Of a stretch of 64,000 nucleotides of DNA, positions 18,964 to 30,405 are shown piece by piece. Source of the DNA: CAIWHR01 sp963734055 (lineage in GTDB: Bacteria > Pseudomonadota > Gammaproteobacteria > Burkholderiales > Casimicrobiaceae); assembly GCA_963734055.1 (NCBI GenBank), contig CAVTFQ010000004.1:595066-659065 (forward strand), read 5' to 3'. Below the pieces are notes generated by a model, which worked only from the letters and a program-made list of their open reading frames with translations, had not been told where the DNA came from and made no database searches. How positions within the stretch are numbered: position 1 is the stretch's first letter; each line of letters opens with the position of its first letter. The position numbers and the translations under genes were made by a program.

Positions 18964-20064
18964 TCAGGGTTTCCGGACGTAGTCGCCGACTTCGACCGGG
19001 TCCGAGGTGTTGAGGACGAGGGCGTAGGACACGCGGTCGAACACGCGGAAGACGAACGCGAGGCCCACGCGCTCGTCGGGAATTTCGACGAACGCATCGG
19101 GCCGGTAGAACGTCGTCGGGTCGAGCCATCGCCAGATGAGCCATGGCCCGGTCGGGCCCCGCGGGTCCGGGATCGGGTCGACGGTCTTGTAGATCGCGAG
19201 GACCGTCCCGACATCGAGGCCGTCGGCCTGGCCCTGGTCGATCGTGACCACCCAGCCGCGCCCGGCCTCCGCCGCGTCGTTGTTCAAGCGCAGGATCTGG
19301 CCGTCGACGGGGTGATCCGGCGGGTGCGGCGCGTAATTGACGACCTGCTCGGGGGGCGCCGGAACGAGCCGGTCGCCCACCTGGATCTCCTCGCGCGCCA
19401 TCGTGATGCGCAGCGTCGACACGGTATCGAAGCGCTCGGCGCGCGCGGTGCCGAGGTAATGCTGCTCGTAGCCCAGCACCTCGCCGGTCGTGGGCGACGT
19501 ATAGGTGGGGCCGGCGCGGTAGAGGCGCCAGATCGTGCCGCCCTTCGGGTCGATGCCCGTGGCGTACACGACGTCGCCGTCGCCGCGGATGACGCGCTCG
19601 CCGCCGCGCCCCGCGACGATCTCCGCGGCGTTCGCGAGTCCTTCCTCGCCGGTGACGAGCGGCCAAGTGAGGTACGGCTCGATGTCGCCCGGGGGAACCG
19701 AGGGGATCGCCTCGGTGTCGATCGGCGTGACCCGCACGGTCGGCGAGACGCGCGTCGACTCGGCCACCGAAAGCCGCCACTGGCCGTCCGCCGCCTTGTC
19801 GAGCACGATGACGTCGCCCGGGTAGATGCGATGGGGATTGCGAATCTGGTCGCGGTTGAGCCGCCAGATCTCCGGCCAGCGCCAGGGATCCTTGAGGTAG
19901 CGGCCGGCTATCCCCCACAGGGTGTCGCCTTTCTGCACCGTGTAGCGGTCGGCGACCGGCTGCTTGACGACGAGTTCGTCGGCTCGGACCGGGGCGGTGC
20001 CGAGAACGATCATCGCGGCCAGTGCCGCGACCGCGGATTGCGGTGTGCTAAACTTCTGACGCAT
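18964..20064 (-). CDS. LysM peptidoglycan-binding domain protein
   Basis: A 366-residue exported protein: signal peptide (TPQSAVAALAAMIVLGTAPVRA) followed by one LysM domain (YTVQKGDTLWGIAGRYLKDP ... WPEIWRLNRDQIRNPHRIYPGD) at about residues 35-85. The rest is a beta-rich region of unknown function that resembles the proteins encoded next to dprA in other betaproteobacteria. LysM binds peptidoglycan, so a periplasmic wall-associated role is likely. It is transcribed divergently from def. The start ATG at 20064 is the first that leaves a clean signal peptide. Confidence 0.88.
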   Translation of the reverse strand: MRQKFSTPQSAVAALAAMIVLGTAPVRADELVVKQPVADRYTVQKGDTLWGIAGRYLKDPWRWPEIWRLNRDQIRNPHRIYPGDVIVLDKAADGQWRLSVAESTRVSPTVRVTPIDTEAIPSVPPGDIEPYLTWPLVTGEEGLANAAEIVAGRGGERVIRGDGDVVYATGIDPKGGTIWRLYRAGPTYTSPTTGEVLGYEQHYLGTARAERFDTVSTLRITMAREEIQVGDRLVPAPPEQVVNYAPHPPDHPVDGQILRLNNDAAEAGRGWVVTIDQGQADGLDVGTVLAIYKTVDPIPDPRGPTGPWLIWRWLDPTTFYRPDAFVEIPDERVGLAFVFRVFDRVSYALVLNTSDPVEVGDYVRKP

Positions 20065-20250
20065 AAAGCCTCTTCCGGATGGGGCGGGGCTTGCTATCGT
20101 CCTAAAGCGCCGCAAAATAAGGGGTTAGGGCAGATTCTGCATCCCGAGTCTGCATTTTGCAAGTCGGCCCGACGGCCGACCCCGCCGGACGGCCAAGGTG
20201 TTGCAACATTGGTTCTCCGGCGGCCGCCTCCACGACGACGCTAGCCAGCC
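20065..20250. promoter_or_regulatory. Divergent LysM/def promoter region with a palindromic motif
   Basis: The gap between the divergent LysM and def genes contains a perfect 11-base palindrome GCAGATTCTGC at 20130-20140, followed by TCTGCA and TTGCAA half-repeats up to about 20162. These repeated TGCA-type sites look like a regulator-binding array. No -35/-10 pair is clear enough to call. Confidence 0.4.
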
Positions 20251-20754
20251 ATGGCCCTCCTGCCGATCCTCGAGTTTCCGGACCCCCGCCTGCGGAAAGT
20301 CGCGGCGCCGGTCGCCGCGGTGACGCCGGAGATCCGGAAGCTGGTCCGCGACATGGCGGAGACCATGTACGCGGCCCCCGGGATCGGGCTCGCGGCGACG
20401 CAGGTCGACGTCCACAAGCGGGTCATCGTGATGGACGTCTCGGAAGCCCGGGACGAGCTGCGCGTCTTCATCAACCCGGAGCTCCTGAGCGCGGAAGGCG
20501 AGGCCGAGCACGAGGAGGGCTGCCTGTCCGTCCCGGGCTACTACGACAAGGTCATCCGCGCCGCGGCGATCCGCGTGCGTGCGCTGAACGAGGACGGCGA
20601 GCCCTTCGAGCTCGATGCCGACGGCCTGCTTGCGGTGTGCATCCAGCACGAGATGGATCACCTGGTCGGCAGGGTTTTCGTCGACCACCTCTCGCCGTTG
20701 AAGCGGGCGCGGCTCACGGCGCGGGCCCGGAAGAAGCAGCGCCTCGCCGGTTAG
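20251..20754 (+). CDS. def: Peptide deformylase
   Basis: The 167-residue protein has all three deformylase motifs: GIGLAATQV, EEGCLSVPG with the metal-binding cysteine, and QHEMDHLVG with the two metal-binding histidines and catalytic glutamate. It removes the formyl group from new proteins. fmt, which adds the group to initiator tRNA, follows after 14 bases, so the two are co-expressed. Confidence 0.98.
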   Translation: MALLPILEFPDPRLRKVAAPVAAVTPEIRKLVRDMAETMYAAPGIGLAATQVDVHKRVIVMDVSEARDELRVFINPELLSAEGEAEHEEGCLSVPGYYDKVIRAAAIRVRALNEDGEPFELDADGLLAVCIQHEMDHLVGRVFVDHLSPLKRARLTARARKKQRLAG

Positions 20755-20768
20755 GCGCGCGCGCCGCG

Positions 20769-21713
20769 ATGCGCGTCGGCTTTGCGGGAACGCCCGGCTT
20801 CGCGGCCACGGCGCTAGCCGGGATCGCCGATGCGGGGTTCGACGTCCCGTTGGTCCTGACCCGCCCCGACCGCCCGCAGGGCCGGGGGCTTCGCGTCCTG
20901 CCGTCTCCGGTGAAGGCGGAGGCCGGCGCCCGCGGGATCCCCGTCCTGCAACCGGCGACGTTGCGGACGCCGGAAGCGCGCGCCTCGATCGTTGCCCATC
21001 CGCTCGACGTGCTCGTCGTGGCCGCGTACGGCTTGATCCTGCCGCCCGCAGTGCTCGAATGGCCGCGGCACGGCTGCATCAACATCCACGCGTCGCTCCT
21101 CCCGCGGTGGCGGGGCGCGGCGCCGATCGAGCGGGCGATCCTCGAAGGCGACCGCGAAACGGGGATCTCGCTCATGCAGATGGACGCGGGCGTCGACACG
21201 GGGCCCGTCATCGAACGGATCCGCGTGCCGATCGCGGACGACGACACCGGCGGAACTCTCACCAGTCGGCTCGCGGCGACCGGCGCCGCGGCGATCGTGG
21301 CCGCGCTCGGTCGCCTCCGTGATGTCGGCGCGCTCCCCGCGCTCCCGCAGCCCGAAGCGGGCGCGACCTACGCGCCGAAGCTCGCAAAAACGGAAGCCGC
21401 GATCGACTGGACCGCGAGCGCGTGTGCGATCGCGCGGCGCATCCGTGCATTCGATCCTGCGCCCGGCGCGACGTCGATGCTCGGCGCGCGGTCGATCCGG
21501 ATGCGGCGCGCAGAGGCGTTGGCGGTGAGCGAGCCGGCGGCGCGGCCCGGCGAAGTCGTGGCGGCGGGCGCCCCGGGAATCGTCGTCGCGTGCGGCGAGG
21601 GAGCGCTGCGGATCGTCGAGCTGCAGCCCGCCGGGGGGCGCGCGATGACGGCCGCGGCGTTCGTGGCCGGACGAGGCGTCGCCGTCGGCGACACCTTCGC
21701 GCCATCGCGCTGA
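20769..21713 (+). CDS. fmt: Methionyl-tRNA formyltransferase
   Basis: The 314-residue protein begins MRVGFAGTPGFAATAL and carries the formyl-transferase motifs NIHASLLPRWRGAAPIERAI (catalytic Asn and His) and TGISLMQMDAGVDTGPV, then the C-terminal tRNA-binding beta-barrel. It formylates initiator Met-tRNA using 10-formyl-tetrahydrofolate. It lies in the def-fmt-rsmB block. The ATG at 20769 is preferred because the conserved fold starts there. Confidence 0.98.
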   Translation: MRVGFAGTPGFAATALAGIADAGFDVPLVLTRPDRPQGRGLRVLPSPVKAEAGARGIPVLQPATLRTPEARASIVAHPLDVLVVAAYGLILPPAVLEWPRHGCINIHASLLPRWRGAAPIERAILEGDRETGISLMQMDAGVDTGPVIERIRVPIADDDTGGTLTSRLAATGAAAIVAALGRLRDVGALPALPQPEAGATYAPKLAKTEAAIDWTASACAIARRIRAFDPAPGATSMLGARSIRMRRAEALAVSEPAARPGEVVAAGAPGIVVACGEGALRIVELQPAGGRAMTAAAFVAGRGVAVGDTFAPSR

Positions 21714-21725
21714 GCGGAGCGGCCG

Positions 21726-23024
<1,299 letters not shown>

Positions 23025-23085
23025 CCCGGCGCCCGGCGGCAGAGGCGCCTGCCCCTCAAGGGGTACAGCATCCGGATCCGCGCCG

Positions 23086-23703
23086 ATGTCCGTCCCGCCG
23101 CCCGAAATCCCCGTCGTTCCCGGCTCCGCGCTTCCGTTGCCGCTCGCGCGGGCGCTGCGACGCGCGCTCTGTGCGCTCGTGTGCGTCGTTGCGGCGTTCG
23201 TCGCGGCCACGGCGGGCGCCGACACGATCATCGTCAAGTCGGCCGAGCTCCACGCCGAGGAGGACGGCTACTACCTGAACGCGGAGTTCGACTTGTCGCT
23301 CAACTCGACGCTCGACGAGGCGCTGCAGAAGGGGGTACCGCTCTATTTCCTGCTCGAGTTCGAGCTCTCGCGCCCGCGCTGGTACTGGCTCGACGAGAAG
23401 GTGCTCACGGCGACGACGCAGTATCGGGTCTCGTACAACGCGCTCACGCGCCAATACCGGATCGCGAGCGGCCTCCTCGGGCAGACGTTCGACGGGCTCG
23501 ACGAGGTGGAGCGCTTCCTCTCGCGGGTCAACGCGCGCGAAGTCGCGCGGCCCGACCAGCTCGCGAAGGGCACCCGCTACGAAGCCGCGCTCAGGTTGCG
23601 TCTCGACGTGAACCAGCTGCCGAAGCCGTTCCAGATGAGCGCGCTGGCCTCGCGCGAGTGGACGCTGCAGTCCGACTGGCACCGGTGGAGCTACACGCCG
23701 TGA
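23086..23703 (+). CDS. DUF4390 family exported protein
   Basis: A 205-residue protein with a hydrophobic leader (ALCALVCVVAAFVAATAGA) and a mature beta-rich domain that includes LYFLLEFELSRPRWYW and QYRVSYNALTRQYRIASG. It matches the small exported proteins that sit between rsmB and the NtrY-type kinase across Betaproteobacteria. The function is unknown; the fixed position suggests a link to the downstream sensor kinase, perhaps in the periplasm. The start ATG at 23086 gives the leader peptide. Confidence 0.82.
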   Translation: MSVPPPEIPVVPGSALPLPLARALRRALCALVCVVAAFVAATAGADTIIVKSAELHAEEDGYYLNAEFDLSLNSTLDEALQKGVPLYFLLEFELSRPRWYWLDEKVLTATTQYRVSYNALTRQYRIASGLLGQTFDGLDEVERFLSRVNAREVARPDQLAKGTRYEAALRLRLDVNQLPKPFQMSALASREWTLQSDWHRWSYTP

Positions 23704-23773
23704 CCGCCGCCCAGCCGGGAGCGCCGCCGCGGGCCGGGCGCCGGGGCGCGAGGCCGCACGGAGGGACCGGCCG

Positions 23774-25936
23774 ATGAGCAGGCTCATCCCCTCGCGCGGC
23801 ATCCGGTGGCTGCTGCTCGTCTTCGCCTGTCTCGCCGCGATCTCGATGTTCCTCCTGGCGACGGCCTCCGCGAACACCGAGCTCTTCGCGCGCCGCTACG
23901 ACCTGCTGCTCGTCCTGAACGGCGCGCTCGTCGTGCTGCTCATGGTCCTCGTCGGCGTGCAGCTGTGGCGCCTGTGGCGGAACCTGAAGGCCGGAGTGTG
24001 GGGCTCGCGCCTCGCGCTCAGGCTCGTGCTCCTGTTCGCTCTCGTCGCGGGGCTGCCCGGCGCCCTCGTCTACGCCGTATCCGTGCAGTTCCTGGGCAAG
24101 AGCATCGAAAGCTGGTTCGACGTCCGGGTCGACCGCGCGCTCGAAGGCGGCCTCAATCTCGGCCGCGGCGCCCTCGATTTCCTCTTGCGGGAGACCACCA
24201 ACAAGGCGGGCCAGATCGCGCTCGTCCTGAGCGAACCGGGATCGAGCAGCATGCCCGCGCGGCTCATCCGCGCCGCGGAGCAGGCCGGCGCACACGAAGC
24301 CGCGCTCTTCACGTCGGCGGGCGGGTTGCTCGCCGTCGGCGGCGTGGGCGGCGCCACGACGCCGCCCGATCCCCCGGGGCCGCAGGCGCTGCGCCGCGCG
24401 CGTCTCCAGCAGACGAGCACCGGCATCGAGCAGGCGAGCGACGGCACGCTCCTCCTTCGCGTGGTGACGCCCGTCAACAGCGAGGACCGGCTCGAACCGC
24501 TCAAGGTGCTCCAAGTCGTGGAGCCGGTGCCGAAATCGCTCGCGCAGGACGTCGACAAGGTGCAGGCCGGCGCGCGCGACTACCAGGAGATCGCCTTCAC
24601 GCGTGCTTCGCTGAAGCGTCTCTACGCGATCACGCTGACGCTGACCTTGCTCCTCGCGCTCACGACGGCGCTCGGGCTCGCCGTCGTGCTGTCCGAGCGG
24701 TTCGCGGAGCCGCTCGGCTTGCTCGCCGAGGGCACGCGCGCCGTCGCCCAGGGCGACTTCTCGCGCCGGCAGCCCGTCACCTCGCGCGACGAGCTCGGCG
24801 TGCTCACCGAATCGTTCAACACGATGACGGCGCAGCTCGCCGACGCGCAGGAGAAGACGGAAGAGTCGCGCCGGGCGACGGAGACGACGCGCGCGTACCT
24901 CGAGAGCATCCTCGGCAACCTGTCTGCCGGCGTGCTCGCGTTCGACGACGGCCATCGGCTGCGCACGGCCAACGCGAGCGCCGCGGTGATCCTGCAGCAG
25001 CCGCTCGCGGATCTCTACGGACTGCCGTTGGGCGAGTGGGGCGGCCGGCTGCCCGCGCTCGCGCCGTTCGCGGCGCTCGTCGCCGAGGGCTTCCGCGGCA
25101 GCCGCGAAGGGCAGTGGCAGCGGCAGGCGGAGCTCACCGTGGCGAGCCTGACGCGGGTGCTGCTGATGCGCGGCTCGCGGCTGCCGGTGACGCCGGTCGC
25201 CGGCTACGTCGTCGTGTTCGACGACGTGACCGACCTCGTGCAGGCGCAGCGCGACGCCGCGTGGGGCGAAGTCGCGCGCCGGCTCGCGCACGAGGTCAAG
25301 AATCCGCTGACGCCGATCCAGCTCTCGGCCGAGCGCCTCGCGGTGAAGCTCGCGCCGAAGCTCGACGGCGCGGACCAGGAGACGCTCAAGCGTGGCGCGC
25401 AGACGATCATCGCGCAGGTCGCGGCGATGAAGCACATGGTCGACGACTTCGCGATCTACGCGCGGCAGCCGCGCCCCGGGACGATGCAGCCGGTCGACGC
25501 GGGCGCGCTCTTGCAGGACGTGCTCGCGTTGTACGACAATCTGCGCCCGCGTGTCTCCCTCTCGCTGCCTCCCGCGCCCGCCGTCATCCAGGGCGAACCG
25601 ACCCGCCTGCGCCAGGTGCTGCACAACCTCATTCAGAACGCGATCGATGCCCAGGCCGACGCCGACGACCCGCGCTACGCGATCGCGCTCGAGCCCCGCG
25701 GCGGCGAGGTGGCGCTCGTGTTCGAAGACGCGGGCACCGGGTTTTCGGACGACGTGCTCCATCGCGCGTTCGAGCCCTACGTGACGACCAAGGCCAAGGG
25801 CACCGGCCTGGGCCTCGCGATCGTGCGGAAGATCGTCGACGAGCACGGCGGCCGCGTCGAGATCGCCAACCGGGAGCCGCACGGCGCCCGCGTGACCATC
25901 GTGTTCCCGCGCGCCGCGAGCGGGAGCGTAGGATAG
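23774..25936 (+). CDS. ntrY: NtrY-type sensor histidine kinase
   Basis: A 720-residue membrane kinase. Several membrane helices occupy roughly residues 10-110 (LLLVFACLAAISMFLLA; LVLLFALVAGLPGALVYAV) and one near residue 285, followed by HAMP (LSERFAEPLGLLAEGTRAVAQGD), PAS, HisKA with the phosphorylated His in RRLAHEVKNPLTPIQLSAERL, and the ATPase with NLIQNAIDA and GTGLGLAIVRKIVDEHGG. It should phosphorylate the regulator that starts eight bases downstream. NtrYX systems are linked to nitrogen, redox or envelope signals in different species; the stimulus here is unknown. The upstream DUF4390 protein may act with its sensor domain. Confidence 0.92.
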   Translation: MSRLIPSRGIRWLLLVFACLAAISMFLLATASANTELFARRYDLLLVLNGALVVLLMVLVGVQLWRLWRNLKAGVWGSRLALRLVLLFALVAGLPGALVYAVSVQFLGKSIESWFDVRVDRALEGGLNLGRGALDFLLRETTNKAGQIALVLSEPGSSSMPARLIRAAEQAGAHEAALFTSAGGLLAVGGVGGATTPPDPPGPQALRRARLQQTSTGIEQASDGTLLLRVVTPVNSEDRLEPLKVLQVVEPVPKSLAQDVDKVQAGARDYQEIAFTRASLKRLYAITLTLTLLLALTTALGLAVVLSERFAEPLGLLAEGTRAVAQGDFSRRQPVTSRDELGVLTESFNTMTAQLADAQEKTEESRRATETTRAYLESILGNLSAGVLAFDDGHRLRTANASAAVILQQPLADLYGLPLGEWGGRLPALAPFAALVAEGFRGSREGQWQRQAELTVASLTRVLLMRGSRLPVTPVAGYVVVFDDVTDLVQAQRDAAWGEVARRLAHEVKNPLTPIQLSAERLAVKLAPKLDGADQETLKRGAQTIIAQVAAMKHMVDDFAIYARQPRPGTMQPVDAGALLQDVLALYDNLRPRVSLSLPPAPAVIQGEPTRLRQVLHNLIQNAIDAQADADDPRYAIALEPRGGEVALVFEDAGTGFSDDVLHRAFEPYVTTKAKGTGLGLAIVRKIVDEHGGRVEIANREPHGARVTIVFPRAASGSVG

Positions 25937-25944
25937 GCCCCGGA

Positions 25945-27267
25945 ATGGTCCCAGCGAACGACATCCTGATCGTCGACGACGAAGTCGGCATCCGCGAGCT
26001 CCTCTCCGAGATCCTGCAGGACGAGGGTTATCGCGTCTCGGTCGCCGAGAACGCGACCGAGGCCCGCGCCTACCGTTCGAGGCAGCAGCCGGCACTGGTG
26101 CTGCTCGACATCTGGATGCCCGACACGGACGGCGTCACGCTGCTCCGCGAGTGGGCGGCCTCGGGCCAGCTCACGATGCCGGTCGTGATGATGTCGGGGC
26201 ACGGGACGATCGAGACCGCAGTCGAGGCGACGAAGATCGGCGCGTTCGACTTCCTGGAAAAGCCCGTCGGCCTGCAGAAGCTCTTGGGCACCGTCGCCCG
26301 CGCGCTCAAGACGACGCTCGCGAAGGAGCCGCGGCGCGTCTCCCTCGCCGCGCTCGGCGCGAGCGCCGCGGTGCGCGACGCCGAGCGCGCGATCGAGCAG
26401 CTGATCGCGACGAAGAAGCCCATCCTGCTCCTGGGCGAGCCCGGAACCGGCCACGAGGCGGCCGCGCGCGCGCTCCAGCAGCCCGATGCGGTCTGGCTCG
26501 CGCTGTCGTCGGGCTCGCGGCTCGCCGCCAACCCGCTCGCCGTGCTCGACGAGGCGCGCGAGGGCTCGCTCTACTGCGCGGAGATCGGACAGTACGCGAA
26601 GGCCGAGCAGAAAGGGCTTGCGTTCCTGCTGCCCAAGCTCGAGCGCGCGAACGTGACGCTCGTCTGCACGAGCGCCGAACCGCTCGGCAATCTCGCCGCC
26701 GAGGGCCGGTTCGATCCTGCGCTGCTCGCGGCGCTATCGATCGGCGCCGTGCTGCTGCCGCCGCTCCGCTCGCGCCGCGAGGACATCCCGGCCCTGGTCG
26801 AGCGCTTCTGGCGCGACATCACGGCCGCGCAGAGGGACGCGGAGCGGGGCCCTGCGCGGGCCGCTTCGCTGCCGGCCGCGGCGGTGTCGGCGCTCGCCAA
26901 CGCGTACTGGCCCGGCAACGTCGACCATCTCCAGAACGTCGTGGCGAACCTCGCACTCAATGCGGGCGCCGGCGAGATCACGCCGGACCACGTGAAGCGC
27001 CTGCTCGGCGAAGCCGCCGCCGTGAACCAGGCGGTCGCGCCGGAGATCACCGCGCGCTTCTTCGAGCTGCCGCTGCGGGAGGCGCGGGAAGCGTTCGAGC
27101 GGATCTACTTCGAGCAGCTCCTGGGCCGCGAGCAGAGCAACATGAGCCGCGTCGCCGACAAGGCCGGGCTCGAGCGGACACACCTCTACCGCAAGCTGAA
27201 GCAGCTCAACATCCGCTTCGCGCGCCGCGGGGAAGACCCCGGCGCCTCCGGCGCCGACAGCGGCTGA
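25945..27267 (+). CDS. ntrX: NtrX-type response regulator with degenerate AAA+ domain
   Basis: The 440-residue protein has an intact receiver domain (acceptor Asp55 in LVLLDIWMPD, Lys107 in FLEKP) and an intact Fis-type helix-turn-helix at the end (SRVADKAGLERTHLYRKLKQL). The central sigma-54 activator domain is degenerate. The Walker A lysine is replaced by His170 (GEPGTGHE), the segment that should carry GAFTGA is deleted, and Walker B reads EGSLYCAEIG without its usual Asp. Later parts remain (LPPLRSRREDIPAL, YWPGNVDHLQNVV). It probably cannot hydrolyse ATP or activate sigma-54 polymerase and may instead work as a phosphorylation-controlled DNA-binding regulator. The gene is intact, so this is not simple decay. 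Confidence 0.88.
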   Translation: MVPANDILIVDDEVGIRELLSEILQDEGYRVSVAENATEARAYRSRQQPALVLLDIWMPDTDGVTLLREWAASGQLTMPVVMMSGHGTIETAVEATKIGAFDFLEKPVGLQKLLGTVARALKTTLAKEPRRVSLAALGASAAVRDAERAIEQLIATKKPILLLGEPGTGHEAAARALQQPDAVWLALSSGSRLAANPLAVLDEAREGSLYCAEIGQYAKAEQKGLAFLLPKLERANVTLVCTSAEPLGNLAAEGRFDPALLAALSIGAVLLPPLRSRREDIPALVERFWRDITAAQRDAERGPARAASLPAAAVSALANAYWPGNVDHLQNVVANLALNAGAGEITPDHVKRLLGEAAAVNQAVAPEITARFFELPLREAREAFERIYFEQLLGREQSNMSRVADKAGLERTHLYRKLKQLNIRFARRGEDPGASGADSG

Positions 27268-27299
27268 CCCGCGCGGCCGCAGCCCGGGCCGACACAACG

Positions 27300-29180
27300 A
27301 TGAGCGTCGCCGCCGGCACGCCCAAGCGCATGGCGCCGCTCGTCATCGGCGCCATCGGTGTCGTCTACGGCGATATCGGCACCTCGCCGCTCTACACGCT
27401 CCGCCAGTGCTTCACCGGCACCCACCAGCTCTCGCTCGCGCCCGAGAACGTATTCGGCATCCTGTCGATCATCTTCTGGTCGCTCGTGATCGTGGTCACG
27501 CTCAAGTACGTCACGCTGATCATGCGCGCCGACAACCGGGGCGAGGGCGGAATCCTCGCGCTCACCGCGCTTGTCTCGAGCGGCCTCGCGCGGGAGACAC
27601 GACGGCGCTGGTGGCTCGTCGGCCTCGGCATCCTCGGTGCCGCGATGTTCTACGGAGATGGCATGATCACGCCCGCGATCTCGGTCCTGGGCGCCGTCGA
27701 GGGGCTCGAGGTGGTGGCCCCCGCGCTCCATCCGTTCGTCGTTCCGATCACCCTCGTCATCGTCGTCGCGTTGTTCGCCATCCAGCGGCGCGGCACGGCG
27801 AGCGTCGGCATCCTGTTCGGCCCGGTGATGGCGCTCTGGTTCAGCGTGCTCGCCGTCCTGGGAATGCTCGAGATCGCGCGCAATCCGGACGTGCTCGGGG
27901 CGATCAACCCCGCACGCGCCCTCTCGTTCATCGCCGCGACGCCGCGGATCGCGTTTCTCGCGCTCGGCGCCGTGGTCCTCGCCGTCACCGGAACGGAGGC
28001 GCTCTACGCCGACATGGGCCACTTCGGCGCCGCGCCGATCCGCCGGGCCTGGCTCGCGTTCGTGATGCCGGCGCTCGTCATCAACTACTTCGGACAGGGG
28101 GCGCTGCTGCTCGCCGACCCGACGGCGATCAAGAATCCGTTCTACCTGCTCGCGCCCCAGTGGGCGCTGCTGCCGCTCGTGGTCCTCGCGACGTGCGCGG
28201 CGGTGATCGCGTCGCAGGCGGTGATCTCGGGCGCGTTCTCGCTCACGCGCGCGGCGATCCAGATGGGGTACTGCCCGCGGATCAGGCTTCTTCACACCTC
28301 CGAGCGGCAGATCGGTCAGATCTACGTGCCGTTCGTCAACTGGACGCTCTTCATCGCCGTCACATTGCTTGTCCTCGGCTTCCGGAGCTCGGACAACCTG
28401 GGCGGTGCCTACGGGATTGCCGTCACGCTCGCGATGATGATCGACTCCGTGCTTATCTTCGTGGTCATGCGCCGGATCTGGCGTTGGCCAAGGACGGTGG
28501 CGCTCGCCGTCGCGCTGCCGCTCCTCGCGATCGACGTCGCGTTCCTCTCGTCGAACTCGCTCAAGGTCCCCGACGGCGGCTGGTTCACGCTCCTGATCGG
28601 CGGCACCGCGTTCACGCTGCTGACGACGTGGAAGCGCGGCCGCGCGCTCCTGATGGAGCGGCTGAGCCAGGACTCGATGCCGCTGCCGGTGTTCATCGAG
28701 AGCATCGCGGCGAGCCCGCCCCCGCGAGTGCCGGGCACCGCCATCTTCCTCACCTCGACCGCCGACCGCGTGCCGCACGCGCTCCTGCACAACCTCAAGC
28801 ACAACAAGGTGCTCCACGATCGCGTCGTGTTCCTCACCGTCCACACGCAGGAGATTCCCCGCGTCAGCGACGCCGAACGGATAGAGATCCGCGACCTGGG
28901 CGTCGCCTTCTTTTCGCTCGATGCGTGGTACGGCTTCACCGAGGAACCGGACGTGCCGGTGCTCCTCGAGCAATGTGCGAGCCGTGGGCTCGAGTTCGAC
29001 ACGATGGACACGTCGTTTTTCGTCTCGCGCGAGACGCTGATCCCGGTGGTCGGCCCGGGGATGGCGCTGTGGCGCGAGCGGCTCTTCGTCGCAATGTCGA
29101 AGATGGCGGTCAAGGCGACCGACTTCTTCCACGTCCCGACGAACCGCGTCGTCGAGCTCGGCACTCAGGTCGAGCTGTAG
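27300..29180 (+). CDS. kup: Low-affinity potassium transporter Kup
   Basis: A 626-residue protein with the KUP signature GVVYGDIGTSPLYTLRQCF at the N-terminus, about twelve membrane helices and a cytoplasmic C-terminal domain (VFLTVHTQEIPRV, FFVSRETLIPVVGPGMALWRERLF). It takes up K+ with protons at the inner membrane. The ATG at 27300 is 33 bases after ntrX; kup follows ntrX in several betaproteobacteria, so they may be co-transcribed. Confidence 0.97.
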   Translation: MSVAAGTPKRMAPLVIGAIGVVYGDIGTSPLYTLRQCFTGTHQLSLAPENVFGILSIIFWSLVIVVTLKYVTLIMRADNRGEGGILALTALVSSGLARETRRRWWLVGLGILGAAMFYGDGMITPAISVLGAVEGLEVVAPALHPFVVPITLVIVVALFAIQRRGTASVGILFGPVMALWFSVLAVLGMLEIARNPDVLGAINPARALSFIAATPRIAFLALGAVVLAVTGTEALYADMGHFGAAPIRRAWLAFVMPALVINYFGQGALLLADPTAIKNPFYLLAPQWALLPLVVLATCAAVIASQAVISGAFSLTRAAIQMGYCPRIRLLHTSERQIGQIYVPFVNWTLFIAVTLLVLGFRSSDNLGGAYGIAVTLAMMIDSVLIFVVMRRIWRWPRTVALAVALPLLAIDVAFLSSNSLKVPDGGWFTLLIGGTAFTLLTTWKRGRALLMERLSQDSMPLPVFIESIAASPPPRVPGTAIFLTSTADRVPHALLHNLKHNKVLHDRVVFLTVHTQEIPRVSDAERIEIRDLGVAFFSLDAWYGFTEEPDVPVLLEQCASRGLEFDTMDTSFFVSRETLIPVVGPGMALWRERLFVAMSKMAVKATDFFHVPTNRVVELGTQVEL

Positions 29181-29251
29181 GCGGCCGCGCATGACCCGCT
29201 CGCCGCGGGCGGTGCGCGGGACGACGCAAGGCTCAGGGGCCGCTGCCGGCA

Positions 29252-29287
29252 AGAAAAAAACGCCGGCGACCCTGCGGGCCGCCGGCG
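29252..29287 (-). terminator. Rho-independent terminator of rpoH
   Basis: On the minus strand a seven-base stem (CGCCGGC at 29281-29287 with GCCGGCG at 29261-29267) is followed directly by TTTTTTTCTT. It lies 25 bases past the rpoH stop. Confidence 0.8.
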
Positions 29288-29311
29288 CGATGTCTTCGCG
29301 CGAAGTCGCGC

Positions 29312-30166
<855 letters not shown>

Positions 30167-30218
30167 CCTTTCGGTCTCCTCGGTTACGGCCTGGGCGGAC
30201 CGTCCGCCCCTGCCAATC

Positions 30219-30245
30219 TTAGCACTCGCCTGATAGGAGTGCTAA
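30219..30245. promoter_or_regulatory. CIRCE operator (HrcA binding site) upstream of rpoH
   Basis: The sequence is TTAGCACTC, nine bases, GAGTGCTAA: a perfect match to the CIRCE consensus on both arms. HrcA binds CIRCE and represses heat-shock genes until proteins misfold. The site lies just upstream of rpoH on the minus strand. The plus-strand side has no gene for several hundred bases, so rpoH is the only plausible target. Confidence 0.95.
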
Positions 30246-30405
30246 GACCCCGGAAAGTTCCCGAGCATTCCACTCGGGTATAACCGGTTCCGGTAGAGGC
30301 ACGGTTAGTGGCCGAGCCAGGGATGCCAGCTTGGCAGCGCCTCGATAGTGGCCACTTACCCACGTGCTGCCGGCCGACTCGGCGTGGGACTCGCCTGGGC
30401 GCCGC

